From Gemmatimonadota bacterium (GTDB lineage Bacteria; Gemmatimonadota; Gemmatimonadetes; Longimicrobiales; Gaopeijiaceae): 39,641 nt of DNA. Positions 31,499 to 39,641 of this stretch are shown piece by piece. The stretch is taken from the NCBI GenBank assembly GCA_024638305.1, contig JAHEKN010000014.1:1-39641 (forward strand), written 5' to 3'. The notes under the pieces are model-generated. The model saw only the letters and a program-made list of their open reading frames with translations. It ran no database searches and had not been told where the DNA came from. The stretch's first letter is position 1. Every line of letters starts with the position of its first letter. The position numbers and the translations under genes were made by a program.

Positions 31499-34126
31499 AT
31501 GCGCTGGCTCGACAATGTGCTGTTCCGGATTCGTGCACTCGTCACCCGTCGCTCGATGGAGCGGGAGCTCGACGAGGAGCTGGCCTTCCACATCGAGCGG
31601 GAGACCGAGAAACTGATCAGGACCGGCCTTCCCCCGGGCGAGGCCCGCCGGCGCGCCGTGATCGCGTTCGGTGGGGTGGAGCAGATGCGTGAGCAGGTGC
31701 GCGGCACCTGGGGGATCGGGCTCGTGCGCGACCTGCAAGGTGATCTTCGGTTCGCGCTTCGGCAGCTCCGGCGCCGGCCGGCGTTCTCCTTCCTGGCCGT
31801 GGCGACGCTTGCTCTCGGGATCGGAGGGGCCGTGGCGTTGCTGAGCGTGGTGAACACGTTGCTCGTCCGGCCCCTCCCGTTCCAGGACGAGGACCGCCTG
31901 GTTACGTTCTGGGCCGACTACAACTGGCGCGGGGTCGAGTTCGACCTCGCCAAGGAGGTGGCCGGAGCGTACGAGAGTCTCGCGGCGTTCTCGACCGATG
32001 ACTGGTCGATGAGGGTTGGAGACCGCACGACCGTGCTGCTGTCCGCGGTGACGTCCGCCGAGATCTTCGACGTCCTGGGGGCCAGCCCGCTGATGGGCCG
32101 CACGTTCGAGCCAGGGGACGACCGGCCGGGCGCAGAGCCCGTGATCGTGCTCAGCCACGACCTGTGGCGGCGCGAGTTCGGCGCCGACCCTGGGGTGCTC
32201 GGGACCCGGATTGGACTGGACGGCGCCACGGTGACGGTTGTCGGCGTCATGCCGGAGGGCTTCTACTTCCCGAATCCCGAGACCGAGGCCTGGCGGCCGC
32301 TCGATCTGGATCCCGCGACGGCGCAGTACCAGAACAACGGCTGGCTGGTTCTGGTCGGACGGACTCGACCGGACGCCACCCCCGAGTTCGTGGCGCAGGA
32401 TCTGGAGCTGATCACCAGCGCGCTCGGCGAGCGCTTCAACTATCCCGAGGCCTGGGACAAGACCAAGGGCGCCTACGTGGTGCCCCTCCGGGACTACCTG
32501 TTGGGCGACGTGCGTACGCCGCTGCTGTTCCTGTTGGGAGCCGTGGGTCTGCTGCTGCTGATGGCGTGCACCAACGTGACCGCGCTCCTGGTGACCCGGA
32601 CCGCCGACCGGAGCGGTGAGATGGCGGTTCGGGCGGCGCTCGGGGCGGGCCGACTCCGGCTGGGCCGGCAACTGGTGACGGAGTCGGTGGTCCTGGGCGC
32701 GCTGGCCGGGGTGGTTGGCGCGGGGCTCGCGGTCGCGCTGTTCGACGTTCTGACCAGCATGCTGCCGCTGGACGGAGGGTTCGACCGCACGTTGTCCCTG
32801 GAGCTCCCGGCGTTGCTGTTCGGCATCGGGCTGGCCGTAGGTGTCGGCACGCTCGTATCCGTCCTGCCGGTCCGCGGTCTCCTCCGGGGGGACATCGGTG
32901 GTGAGCTCACCGGGGAGCGGACGGGTGCGGGAGTGGCGCGGGGTCGGAATCGACTGCAGGGAGCGCTGGTGCTCTCCGAAGCGCTCCTGGCCGTCATGCT
33001 GGTGAGCGGTGCCGCGCTCCTGGTGCGAAGCGTATCCCACCTGAGGAGCCTCGATCCGGGTCTCGATCCCCAGGGCGTCTTGACGATGGAGCTGGTGGCT
33101 AGCTCCAGCGAGCTCGGCCTGGAAGGCGGGAGCGCCTTCATCACCTCCCTCTTGGACGAGCTGTCCGCGCTCCCAGGCGTGCGGACGGCCGCCGTGACCA
33201 ACCGGCTGCCAGTGGGTGAGGACGGGTGGCAGGGTGGCGTTGGCATCGAAGGTCGGCCCGACCTCGAAGGGGCGTCGCGACCGGGCAGTTACTATCGGAC
33301 CGCCTCCCTGGACTACTTCGAGACCATGGGGATGAGGGTGGTGCGCGGAAGGCCGTTTCAAGCGGGCGACGTGTCCGGTGCGCTCGAGGTCGCGATCGTC
33401 AACGAGACGTTCGCGGAGCGCATCTGGCCCGGCGAGGACCCGATCGGGAAGCGCTTCAGCTCGGGCTTCGACACGAGCGACTTGATCACCGTGGTCGGCG
33501 TGCTGCGTGACCATCGGGTGGCCGGGTTGGTGGGGGAGATGCCCATGGTGTTCTACCGGCCGCACGCCCAGCGCACCGACCCCGTGAACGGGAACCGTCT
33601 GGTCATCAAAGCCGACGTCGCTCCGCTCTCGCTCGTGGGACCCGTCCGATCGATCGTCCGGAGGCTCGACAATCGGGTGCCCCTGGGCGGTATCCGGACC
33701 ATGGACCAGATCATGGACACCGCCATGGTCGAGCCTCTTAGAATGAGGTTCTTCCTGTCATTGTTTGGACTGCTCGGTCTGCTGCTCGGGACCGTGGGCG
33801 TGTACGGCGTGGTGTCCTATTCGGTGTCGCGCCGGCGAACGGAGTATGGAGTGAGGCTGGCGCTCGGCGCCCAGCCCGGAACGCTCCTGCGGGCCGTCAT
33901 GGGCCGTAGCGTCTTGCCAGTGGCCGTCGGTGCGGCAGGCGGGATACTCGCCGCGCTCGCGCTGTCGCGGTTCCTGGAGAGCTTCCTGTTTGGCGTGGCT
34001 CCCACGGATCCCACGAGCTTCGCGGTCGCCGCCCTTATCCTGGTAGCGGCTGGCACGGTCGCGGCGTTGATCCCAGCGCGCCGGGCCGCGATCACCAATC
34101 CGGTGGACGCGCTCCGGGCGGAGTAG
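31499..34126 (+). CDS. ADOP-type ABC transporter permease (MacB/FtsX family)
   Basis: An 875-residue membrane protein. The first 80 residues (ELDEELAFHIERE; LPPGEARRRAVIAFGGVEQ) are the cytoplasmic leader typical of the acidobacterial-type duplicated orphan permeases. They are followed by two MacB/FtsX repeats, each a periplasmic core plus a FtsX permease block (spans near 95, 335-440, then 480-500 and 750-870). Such permeases lack an adjacent ATPase and export substrates that are not known. The start is the ATG at 31499 with GGAGG five bases upstream, preferred over the GTG at 31493. The PadR gene lies immediately upstream. Confidence 0.9.
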   Translation: MRWLDNVLFRIRALVTRRSMERELDEELAFHIERETEKLIRTGLPPGEARRRAVIAFGGVEQMREQVRGTWGIGLVRDLQGDLRFALRQLRRRPAFSFLAVATLALGIGGAVALLSVVNTLLVRPLPFQDEDRLVTFWADYNWRGVEFDLAKEVAGAYESLAAFSTDDWSMRVGDRTTVLLSAVTSAEIFDVLGASPLMGRTFEPGDDRPGAEPVIVLSHDLWRREFGADPGVLGTRIGLDGATVTVVGVMPEGFYFPNPETEAWRPLDLDPATAQYQNNGWLVLVGRTRPDATPEFVAQDLELITSALGERFNYPEAWDKTKGAYVVPLRDYLLGDVRTPLLFLLGAVGLLLLMACTNVTALLVTRTADRSGEMAVRAALGAGRLRLGRQLVTESVVLGALAGVVGAGLAVALFDVLTSMLPLDGGFDRTLSLELPALLFGIGLAVGVGTLVSVLPVRGLLRGDIGGELTGERTGAGVARGRNRLQGALVLSEALLAVMLVSGAALLVRSVSHLRSLDPGLDPQGVLTMELVASSSELGLEGGSAFITSLLDELSALPGVRTAAVTNRLPVGEDGWQGGVGIEGRPDLEGASRPGSYYRTASLDYFETMGMRVVRGRPFQAGDVSGALEVAIVNETFAERIWPGEDPIGKRFSSGFDTSDLITVVGVLRDHRVAGLVGEMPMVFYRPHAQRTDPVNGNRLVIKADVAPLSLVGPVRSIVRRLDNRVPLGGIRTMDQIMDTAMVEPLRMRFFLSLFGLLGLLLGTVGVYGVVSYSVSRRRTEYGVRLALGAQPGTLLRAVMGRSVLPVAVGAAGGILAALALSRFLESFLFGVAPTDPTSFAVAALILVAAGTVAALIPARRAAITNPVDALRAE

Positions 34127-34167
34127 GCGAACCACGCCGGAGAGTGGGCTGGAAGGTCTACGAGTAC

Positions 34168-34217
34168 AACCGCCGGTAGAACAGGCTGATGTCGCCCGTT
34201 CAGAAGCGCCGGCGGTT
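34168..34217. repeat. 9-bp inverted repeat in the intergenic gap
   Basis: AACCGCCGG (34168-34176) and CCGGCGGTT (34209-34217) form perfect arms 32 bp apart between the permease gene and the propeller gene. It could be a weak terminator or a vestige of a mobile element. No T run follows. The rest of this 144-bp gap shows nothing else. Confidence 0.3.
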
Positions 34218-34270
34218 GGTCCTGAGTACGTTGCGCCCGTAGGTCAGCAGGCGCGATCCGTTAGAGCCCA

Positions 34271-35590
34271 TTGACGTGGGTAGCGGAGCTTCCCATCCGT
34301 ATTTCGATCAGACCTCGTTGTCGGGGGCAGCGCAGCGTCGTTGACCTCGGCACGACGGCAGTCCTCACCTGCACGGCCTTGGCTGTCCTGACGGGCGGCT
34401 GCGCCGAGCCGCGGAACAGCTTGGCTACCGTGGTCGACAGCGCCGGTGCAGCGATCGTCTCGAATTTGCCCGGAAGCCTCGAGGGGACGGCCAGGTGGTC
34501 CTTGTCTACCGACCCGGTGCTCGACATCGGTGGCGGTTCCGATCCCCACGTGCCGCTGTATCGCGTGACGGCCGTCACGCCCCTCAGATCGGGTCGCGTC
34601 GCCGTCGGAATGACTACGCCGCCCCAGGCGTTCGTATTCGACGAAGACGGAGTGCTCTTTGGCACGCTGGGTCGCGACGGAGAAGGTCCGGGCGAGTTCT
34701 CGAGCGTCGGCTCGGTCGTGTTTCTGGAGCCCGACTCGCTCGCCGTGTGGGATCCCGACCGCCGTCGAGTGTCGGTTTTCACCGAGAGTGGCACCTTCCA
34801 AAGAGAAGTAGACCTCGGCGTTCTGGCGCCGATGTCGTCCCGCGCGTCGTCGAACACCCAGTCCGCGAGTGGTTTCACTCACCTCGTTCCGTCACTCCCT
34901 GGTTCCGTGGTGTTGTTCGGCGAGGCGGTCCTGGGGCCCGCCTCGGACCAAGCCATCTCCCGACACGAGATGCCGGCGCATCGGATCGACGTCAGCGGTC
35001 GGCTCCTCGCCACCTACGGCAGCTTCCCGGGGCTGCAGACCAGTCCTGGCCTCGTTGCGCCCTTCGGCGCTCGCACCCATGCGGCAGGCGGGCGCGTACT
35101 GGTCGTAGGCACATCAGAAGTGCCGGAGTATCGCGTGTACTCCCCGGATGGCAGACTCAGCCGCATCGTCCGGTGGCCTGATACCGACAGGACCGTTCGG
35201 GGCGACTACCTGTCACGGTGGCTGGCGATGGTCCGTGACGAGGATCCACCCGTTGCTGCGTACATCGAGGCGGCTCCACGAGCTGAGCGGGTCCCGGCGT
35301 ACGACGACCTACTGACGTCAGATCGAGGAGATGTCCTGGTAGCCGAGTATCCCGGACCGCTCGGAATCATGCCCCTTCGCCGGGCCGACCCGGCACCGGA
35401 AGCGTTCAAGCCCCAGTTGCGGATGCCGGCTCGCCGCTGGCTCGTCTTCGATTCGCTTGGCACCGCGAAAGCATCACTGGACACGCCGGTGGGATTTGAA
35501 CCCTACGCCCTTCAGGAAGAGATCCTCTGGGGCGTCTACACCGATGAACTCGACGTGGAAGCGGTACGTGCCTACAGGGTCACCAGGTAG
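34271..35590 (+). CDS. 6-bladed beta-propeller lipoprotein
   Basis: A 439-residue protein. A hydrophobic run ending LTGGC at about residue 44 looks like a lipoprotein signal. Blades show the DPDRRRVSVFTESG and GFTHLVPS type seen in the 6-bladed propeller family that is abundant in Gemmatimonadota and Bacteroidota. The only in-frame start ahead of the signal is the TTG at 34271, with an in-frame TAG at 34262, so the start is uncertain. The family's role is unclear; surface binding is likely. GFxxYALQEEILWGVY near the C-terminus is a typical closing strand. Confidence 0.72.
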   Translation: MTWVAELPIRISIRPRCRGQRSVVDLGTTAVLTCTALAVLTGGCAEPRNSLATVVDSAGAAIVSNLPGSLEGTARWSLSTDPVLDIGGGSDPHVPLYRVTAVTPLRSGRVAVGMTTPPQAFVFDEDGVLFGTLGRDGEGPGEFSSVGSVVFLEPDSLAVWDPDRRRVSVFTESGTFQREVDLGVLAPMSSRASSNTQSASGFTHLVPSLPGSVVLFGEAVLGPASDQAISRHEMPAHRIDVSGRLLATYGSFPGLQTSPGLVAPFGARTHAAGGRVLVVGTSEVPEYRVYSPDGRLSRIVRWPDTDRTVRGDYLSRWLAMVRDEDPPVAAYIEAAPRAERVPAYDDLLTSDRGDVLVAEYPGPLGIMPLRRADPAPEAFKPQLRMPARRWLVFDSLGTAKASLDTPVGFEPYALQEEILWGVYTDELDVEAVRAYRVTR

Positions 35591-35654
35591 CTTTGCCGCC
35601 GAATGCGCTCCAAACTCGATGCCATGCAGTCATGAGGTCGATCCGGGAGCAGCG

Positions 35655-36584
35655 ATGAAGCACCTGATGACATGTCTGCCCTTGGTTCGGACCTCGACAG
35701 CGATGGCCGTCTGTACGCTGGCGTCATGCATGGCCTACCGCCCGAGCGTGCTCTGCCAGGAGATCGTCGGGGGCAATCTCGAACGCGCGGTCGAGCTCAT
35801 CGAGCGAGGCGCGGATGTAAACGCGAGCCGTGGATGTGCTCTGACTGCAGCAGCATCGAGAGGTGAGTTACAGCTCGCGGAGCTGCTCCTCGACCATGGA
35901 GCGAGTCCCAATCGTACGGTTTCCGGAGATTTGGCCGTGATCATGGGAGGGTCCACCCCGCTCGTGTCGGCCATTCAGTCTCGCGACGTCCGGATGGTCC
36001 GTCTGCTTCTGGACCGAGGCGCGAGCGCGGTAGACGACCTCGAAGCGTTCCAGATCGTGATCAACTTCAGCGACATGGAGATGGCAAGCCTGCTTCTCAG
36101 CCACGGGGCAGACCCCAACCTCACGTACGGGGCGGATGGACCGGCATACGCGATCGTGTACACCACGGAAGGCAATAGGAGGGAGGGTCGGCAGGTCGAG
36201 GTACCTCGAGCCGACCTTGCGCCCGATAGGATTGGTGACACTGCCAGGCGCTGGCAGTGCGACATCAGCGACGCGTCGAGCTTGCTGCATGAAGCAGTGG
36301 GCCCAGGGGGTGTGGGAAGCCGGGAGGACCGCAATCAGATCGTGCGACTCCTGCTGGAACGAGGCGCTGATCCCAACGTCATGACACCACGAAATGGCAC
36401 GACGCCTTTGATGCGCGCAGCGTCACTACAGAACCACGAAGCAATCGTGATGCTGATGGACGCCGGAGCGGACGTGCAGGCGGTGGATCGATGTGCGCGG
36501 ACTGCGATGGACTACGTAGACGTGTATCCCGAGCGTGCTGCGGGGGCCCCTCAATCCCGAGCGCTACTGGATGGGCGACAGTAA
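35655..36584 (+). CDS. Ankyrin-repeat lipoprotein
   Basis: A 309-residue protein. The first 25 residues end in a lipobox, TLASC, so it is probably lipid-anchored. Then come five or so ankyrin repeats: LERAVELIERGADVNA, LQLAELLLDHGASPN, VRMVRLLLDRGAS, MEMASLLLSHGADPN and QIVRLLLERGADPN, followed by a final NHEAIVMLMDAGADV. Ankyrin repeats bind proteins; the partner is unknown. The start is the ATG at 35655 with GGGAG five bases upstream; the frame is open 66 codons further upstream without support. Confidence 0.85.
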   Translation: MKHLMTCLPLVRTSTAMAVCTLASCMAYRPSVLCQEIVGGNLERAVELIERGADVNASRGCALTAAASRGELQLAELLLDHGASPNRTVSGDLAVIMGGSTPLVSAIQSRDVRMVRLLLDRGASAVDDLEAFQIVINFSDMEMASLLLSHGADPNLTYGADGPAYAIVYTTEGNRREGRQVEVPRADLAPDRIGDTARRWQCDISDASSLLHEAVGPGGVGSREDRNQIVRLLLERGADPNVMTPRNGTTPLMRAASLQNHEAIVMLMDAGADVQAVDRCARTAMDYVDVYPERAAGAPQSRALLDGRQ

Positions 36585-36837
36585 TTGGGCGGGAGATCCT
36601 GCCGGATCTTGCATCGAGCCTGACCCGCAGCCGTCGGCCACCGTTACAGTGTAGGCCCTCGTTGCAGGATCGTCGTGATCGCGTACGTTGGCGTGCGCCC
36701 AAGCTTGAAACCTCCTGCCTGGTTGCCCTCCCCGTTCGGTAGCGGTCGCAAGTGGGTCTCACTCCCTCGCGATCGTCCGCACCGAGCCCGGAGGCCATTC
36801 GCGCCTACGCATGTGTCCACTGAAGCGGAGAAGTGTG

Positions 36838-37254
36838 ATGAGTTCGATGGGAGAGTCGGCGGCCAAGTTCTTCGATGCTTGTGAGACCGGCCGAGGATGG
36901 GACGCCTGCCAGCACTACTGTCACCCCGACGCCACGTTCTCGGCCCAAGCGGGAGCTCTCGAGGGCGTCGACACCGTCGAGGCCTACACCGAGTGGATGA
37001 AGGGGATTTTCACGCCCGTACCCGACGCCGACTACGAACTACGTTCCTTTGCCGTGGACGAGGGTCGGAGCAACGTATCGGCGTACGCAGTCTTCACTGG
37101 CACGCACACTGGGGACGGTGGACCTGTGCCGCCGACCGGGAAGAGGGTCTCGGCGGATTACGTGTACGTGATGCAGTTCGACGGCGACCGAATCCGTCAC
37201 ATGACCAAGATCTGGAACGACGCCGCCAGCCTGAAGCAGCTCGGCTGGATGTAG
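36838..37254 (+). CDS. SnoaL/NTF2-like small protein
   Basis: A 138-residue protein fitting the cone-shaped NTF2-like/SnoaL fold: AAKFFDACETGRGWDACQHYCHPDATF (helix then first strand, written in part), TPVPDADYEL, SAYAVFTGTHTG and RIRHMTKIWND. Such folds serve as ligand-binding or isomerase domains, and the ligand here is unknown. The start is the ATG at 36838 with GGAG seven bases upstream. The 253-bp gap before it shows no gene or clear site. Confidence 0.8.
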   Translation: MSSMGESAAKFFDACETGRGWDACQHYCHPDATFSAQAGALEGVDTVEAYTEWMKGIFTPVPDADYELRSFAVDEGRSNVSAYAVFTGTHTGDGGPVPPTGKRVSADYVYVMQFDGDRIRHMTKIWNDAASLKQLGWM

Positions 37255-37355
37255 GATGCGCCTGACCGGGCCGCACGTGCTGGGGTTGCACCTACCCAGG
37301 TAAGGAGAGAGCCCGCTGCACGGCGCCCGCGCGAGCCGTTAGCCCGATCACCGTG

Positions 37356-38636
37356 ATGCGATACGTTATCCTCGTCATCTCGACCACCGTTTTGGTTGCA
37401 TCGGGCTGTCGAGATTCCGGGACCAGCAGTCCGCCCATCGAGGCGGACCTCGCGCTCGTGGGCGTCGACGTGCTGGACGTCTCCGAGGGCCGACTGCTCG
37501 AGAACCGCACGATCCTGATCCTGGGGACGAGGATCTCGGCCATGGGCTCTCGGGACTCGCTGAGCGTGCCCTCGGGCACCGCCCGGTTGGATGGGGTGGA
37601 CGGGAAGGTGGTGACACCTGGGCTCATCGATGCGCACATCCACTTGCGGGACGCGGATACCACGGCGCTGCTGGACTACCTTGCTGCCGGTGTCACCACG
37701 GCGCGTGAGATGAACGGAAGGCCGTTCCTCCTGGAGTGGCGCGATCGGATCGACGCCGGCGAGCTCATTGGGCCCACCCTCCGAGTCGCGGCGCCCACAC
37801 TCGCGAACTTCAGCTCGCCCAGGGAGGGATACCCTACCCCGGAGTCCCGGTCCGAAGCCAACGCCGTGGTCTCGAGCTTTCGAGCCACAGGATACGACTG
37901 GATCAAGGTCTATTCGTTCCTCGGGAGCGACCCGTTCCTCGGCGTGATGGAGGAAGCCAACCGCCTGGCGGTGCCGGTAGCTGGCCACGTTCCGATCGAA
38001 GCCGGGCTGCGCGTTACGATGTCTTCCGGGATTGGTTCAATCGAGCACCTCACGGAGTACGTCAGCTCGAGCCTCCTGCCAGAGTCCAGAGACCTCGATG
38101 AGGAGGATTTCAGATCGGTATTCGGCGCGGGCGAGGTGAACTGGGCCGCGGTCGACTCCCTCGTGGACGCGACTGTAGCAGCCGGCACCTGGAACGTGCC
38201 TACGCTGGTGTGGTTCGACAGGAATCTCCCCGTGCCGATGGCGGAGGCTGCCTGGGCGGATCCCGGCCTGCGGACCCAGGGTGAGACCAACCGTCGGGAG
38301 ATCGTGCGACGCCTACACTCGGCGGGGGCCCTGCTTGCAGTCGGCACGGACTCGGATGCCGGAGGGGACCTTCCGGCCTCGGCCTTTCATGACGAAATGG
38401 CCGCCCTCGTCGAAGCGGGACTGAGGCCCCTCGACGTGATCCGCCTCGCGACGGTCGGCGGCGCGGCCCTCCTCGGCATGCTGGACGACGTAGGTACGCT
38501 GTCCGCAGGCAAGCGCGCGGATCTTCTGATCCTGCCGTGCAATCCGCTGGACGACCTCGGATGCGTACGACGATCGGAGGCGGTCGTCGCCCGAGGCCGA
38601 TTGGTGACCCGTCCCTCAGGGAGCGGAATGCATTGA
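37356..38636 (+). CDS. Imidazolonepropionase-like amidohydrolase, lipoprotein
   Basis: A 426-residue metal-dependent hydrolase. After a signal ending in the lipobox VASGC come DAHIHL (metal HxH), WIKVYS (candidate carboxylated Lys), VAGHVPIE and SIEHLTEY (metal His residues), and GTDSDAGGD (catalytic Asp). A closing GKRADLLILP is typical of cyclic imidase/prolidase-like amidohydrolases in this phylum. The substrate is likely a peptide or cyclic amide, but this is not shown. The GTG at 37353 and ATG at 37356 are adjacent; the ATG is used. The stop overlaps the hydrolase start. Confidence 0.85.
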   Translation: MRYVILVISTTVLVASGCRDSGTSSPPIEADLALVGVDVLDVSEGRLLENRTILILGTRISAMGSRDSLSVPSGTARLDGVDGKVVTPGLIDAHIHLRDADTTALLDYLAAGVTTAREMNGRPFLLEWRDRIDAGELIGPTLRVAAPTLANFSSPREGYPTPESRSEANAVVSSFRATGYDWIKVYSFLGSDPFLGVMEEANRLAVPVAGHVPIEAGLRVTMSSGIGSIEHLTEYVSSSLLPESRDLDEEDFRSVFGAGEVNWAAVDSLVDATVAAGTWNVPTLVWFDRNLPVPMAEAAWADPGLRTQGETNRREIVRRLHSAGALLAVGTDSDAGGDLPASAFHDEMAALVEAGLRPLDVIRLATVGGAALLGMLDDVGTLSAGKRADLLILPCNPLDDLGCVRRSEAVVARGRLVTRPSGSGMH

Positions 38637-39529
38637 GACGGTGGAACTCGGCAATCCTGGGGCTGACGGCTTCGCTCTCGGCGTCGCTACAGGTCGGGGC
38701 GTGTGCTCCGCGGCCGCCCGAATCCGGAAAGACCGATAGCGGCATCTATTTCGAGGTGGAAGGGCGGGGGCCCCCGGTGGTCCTCGTGCATGGGTTCAGC
38801 CTCGACCGACGCATGTGGGCCAGTGAGGTGGCCGCGCTCCGGTCCGACCATCGGGTGGCGCGATACGACCTGCGTGGGCACGGGCGCTCCGATCCGTGGA
38901 CCGTGCCGTTTTCACCGGTCCAGGACCTGGTCGACGTGCTCGACGCGATTGGATTCGAGCGATCCGTCATTGTCGGCCTGTCCGCAGGGAGCGAGTTGGC
39001 GATCGACTTCGCGCTCGAACACCCGGATCGCCTATCGCACATGGTCCTGGCCTCTCCGGGCCTCGGTGGCTATCAGCCGGTCGGCTCGTTCGAGTGGATG
39101 GCGCCCGTAATGGCCGAACTCCAGTCAGGAAACCCGGAAGGAGCGATGCGCGCCTGGACCGAAACACCGTTGATGACCGTCCGAATGAGCCCCGTCGCGG
39201 ACTCCGTCACCCGCAACCAGGTTCGAGAGAACTGGCGGATCTGGACCTACGACCCAGCCTTGCAGCAGCGGCCAGCGGTGCCCGCGATCGACCGCCTTTC
39301 CGAACTCGACGTGCCGACCCTCGTGGTCGTCGGAGAAGAGGACTTCATAGACACCCGGAGGGTGGCCGACACCCTCGCCGCGTGCCTTCCAGACGTTGAG
39401 TTCGTTTCGCTGCCCGGGGCGGGGCATCTCGTCAACCTCGAGGCTCCGGAGTGGTTTGTCGCGACCGTGACCGGGTTCTTGGCCAGAGAAGAGGGACAGC
39501 CGCAGGCGGGGACTCGCCCGGGGTGCTAG
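38633..39529 (+). CDS. Alpha/beta hydrolase, probably lipoprotein
   Basis: A 298-residue alpha/beta hydrolase. Oxyanion strand VLVHGFSLDRRMW, nucleophile elbow GLSAGSE (Ser in G-x-S-x-G), acid in VVVGEEDF and base in GAGHLVNLE are all present. The N-terminus (TTG at 38633) gives a signal that ends VGACAP, compatible with a lipobox. The TTG overlaps the amidohydrolase stop as TTGA, which favours this start over an upstream open frame. Substrate unknown; possibly an ester or lactone linked to the preceding amidohydrolase. Confidence 0.82.
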   Translation: MRRWNSAILGLTASLSASLQVGACAPRPPESGKTDSGIYFEVEGRGPPVVLVHGFSLDRRMWASEVAALRSDHRVARYDLRGHGRSDPWTVPFSPVQDLVDVLDAIGFERSVIVGLSAGSELAIDFALEHPDRLSHMVLASPGLGGYQPVGSFEWMAPVMAELQSGNPEGAMRAWTETPLMTVRMSPVADSVTRNQVRENWRIWTYDPALQQRPAVPAIDRLSELDVPTLVVVGEEDFIDTRRVADTLAACLPDVEFVSLPGAGHLVNLEAPEWFVATVTGFLAREEGQPQAGTRPGC

Positions 39530-39532
39530 CGA

Positions 39533-39559
39533 CGGCCCGCGCCTGAGCGCTGCGGGCCG
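39533..39559 (+). terminator. GC-rich stem-loop after the hydrolase gene
   Basis: CGGCCCGC (39533-39540) and GCGGGCCG (39552-39559) form a perfect 8-bp stem with an 11-nt loop, starting 4 bases after the stop codon. No T tract follows, so it may be a rho-assisted or weak terminator or an mRNA-stabilising hairpin. Confidence 0.45.
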
Positions 39560-39603
39560 GACCGGCTTACGTTGCGCACACGGCGAGAAGAACACCCGCT
39601 GGA

Positions 39604-39641
39604 GTGCTCGACGTCTTCCTCGTGAGACATGGATTCCAGGC
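39604..39641 (+). CDS. Start of a histidine-phosphatase (phosphoglycerate-mutase-like) gene, partial
   Basis: From the GTG at 39604 the frame reads VLDVFLVRHGFQ to the window edge. The hydrophobic strand followed by RHG is the hallmark of the histidine phosphatase superfamily, where the His is phosphorylated. Only twelve residues are visible, so both start and family are provisional. Confidence 0.45.
   Translation, partial: MLDVFLVRHGFQ

Noticed and set aside
31472..33565. A 697-codon minus-strand open frame.
   Set aside because: It is antisense to the ADOP permease and rich in Gln, His and Arg, as expected from the opposite strand of a GC-rich gene.

Overview
The window is about 40 kb of GC-rich (high-60s percent by eye), gene-dense bacterial DNA. 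The gene content suggests Gemmatimonadota or a similar soil or sediment lineage such as Acidobacteriota. Pointers are a PadR regulator next to an 875-residue ADOP-type permease, a 6-bladed beta-propeller lipoprotein, an RCC1-repeat protein and a Tat-exported class V aminotransferase. The taxonomic call is an inference. No tRNA, rRNA, CRISPR array, insertion sequence or integrase was seen.

Layout. 1-4761: end of an amidohydrolase, threonine dehydratase, apt, a small DUF4177-like gene, and the lactate-utilisation operon lutABC. 4802-10769 (minus strand): a respiratory formate dehydrogenase operon (alpha, cupin, beta, gamma, fdhE). Its catalytic subunit is a selenoprotein: an in-frame UGA at residue 195 lies in the conserved Sec context and is followed by a SECIS-like hairpin. 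10915-12050: a split thiamine-diphosphate enzyme. 12033-16501 (minus): VTT membrane protein, RCC1 protein, class V aminotransferase and a SorC-like regulator. 16505-18169 (minus): a protein with 2H-phosphoesterase motifs that appears duplicated. 18271-19488: a divergent LacI-like regulator, with three evenly spaced GGTACG sites in the shared promoter region. 19498-21147 (minus): a phosphoglucose-isomerase-like sugar-phosphate enzyme.

21413-30961 is the most striking region: ten co-directional genes, overlapping or at most 52 bp apart, that look like a ubiquitin-like conjugation pathway. In order: an FHA-like protein with a RING-like cysteine cluster (possible E3), an E1-like ThiF protein, an E2-like protein (Cys146 after an Asn-containing HPN-like position), an unknown protein, a 98-residue ubiquitin-like protein ending in a free glycine, a JAMM protease, and an AAA+ ATPase laid out like the proteasomal ATPase Mpa/ARC. 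A second group follows: a ubiquitin-like domain fused to an unknown (possibly E2-related) domain, a second JAMM protease with a canonical motif, and a second E1-like protein. The set resembles the eukaryotic and Caldiarchaeum ubiquitin pathways plus an unfoldase. Known bacterial relatives are Bil, Bub, CBASS Cap2/Cap3 and the PRTRC-type clusters. No proteolytic chamber is encoded here. An AT-rich, palindrome-bearing stretch just upstream is the likely control region.

31156-39641: PadR with two upstream operator-like dyads, the ADOP permease, a beta-propeller lipoprotein, an ankyrin-repeat lipoprotein, a SnoaL-like protein, an amidohydrolase lipoprotein overlapping an alpha/beta hydrolase, and the first codons of a histidine-phosphatase-like gene cut by the window end.
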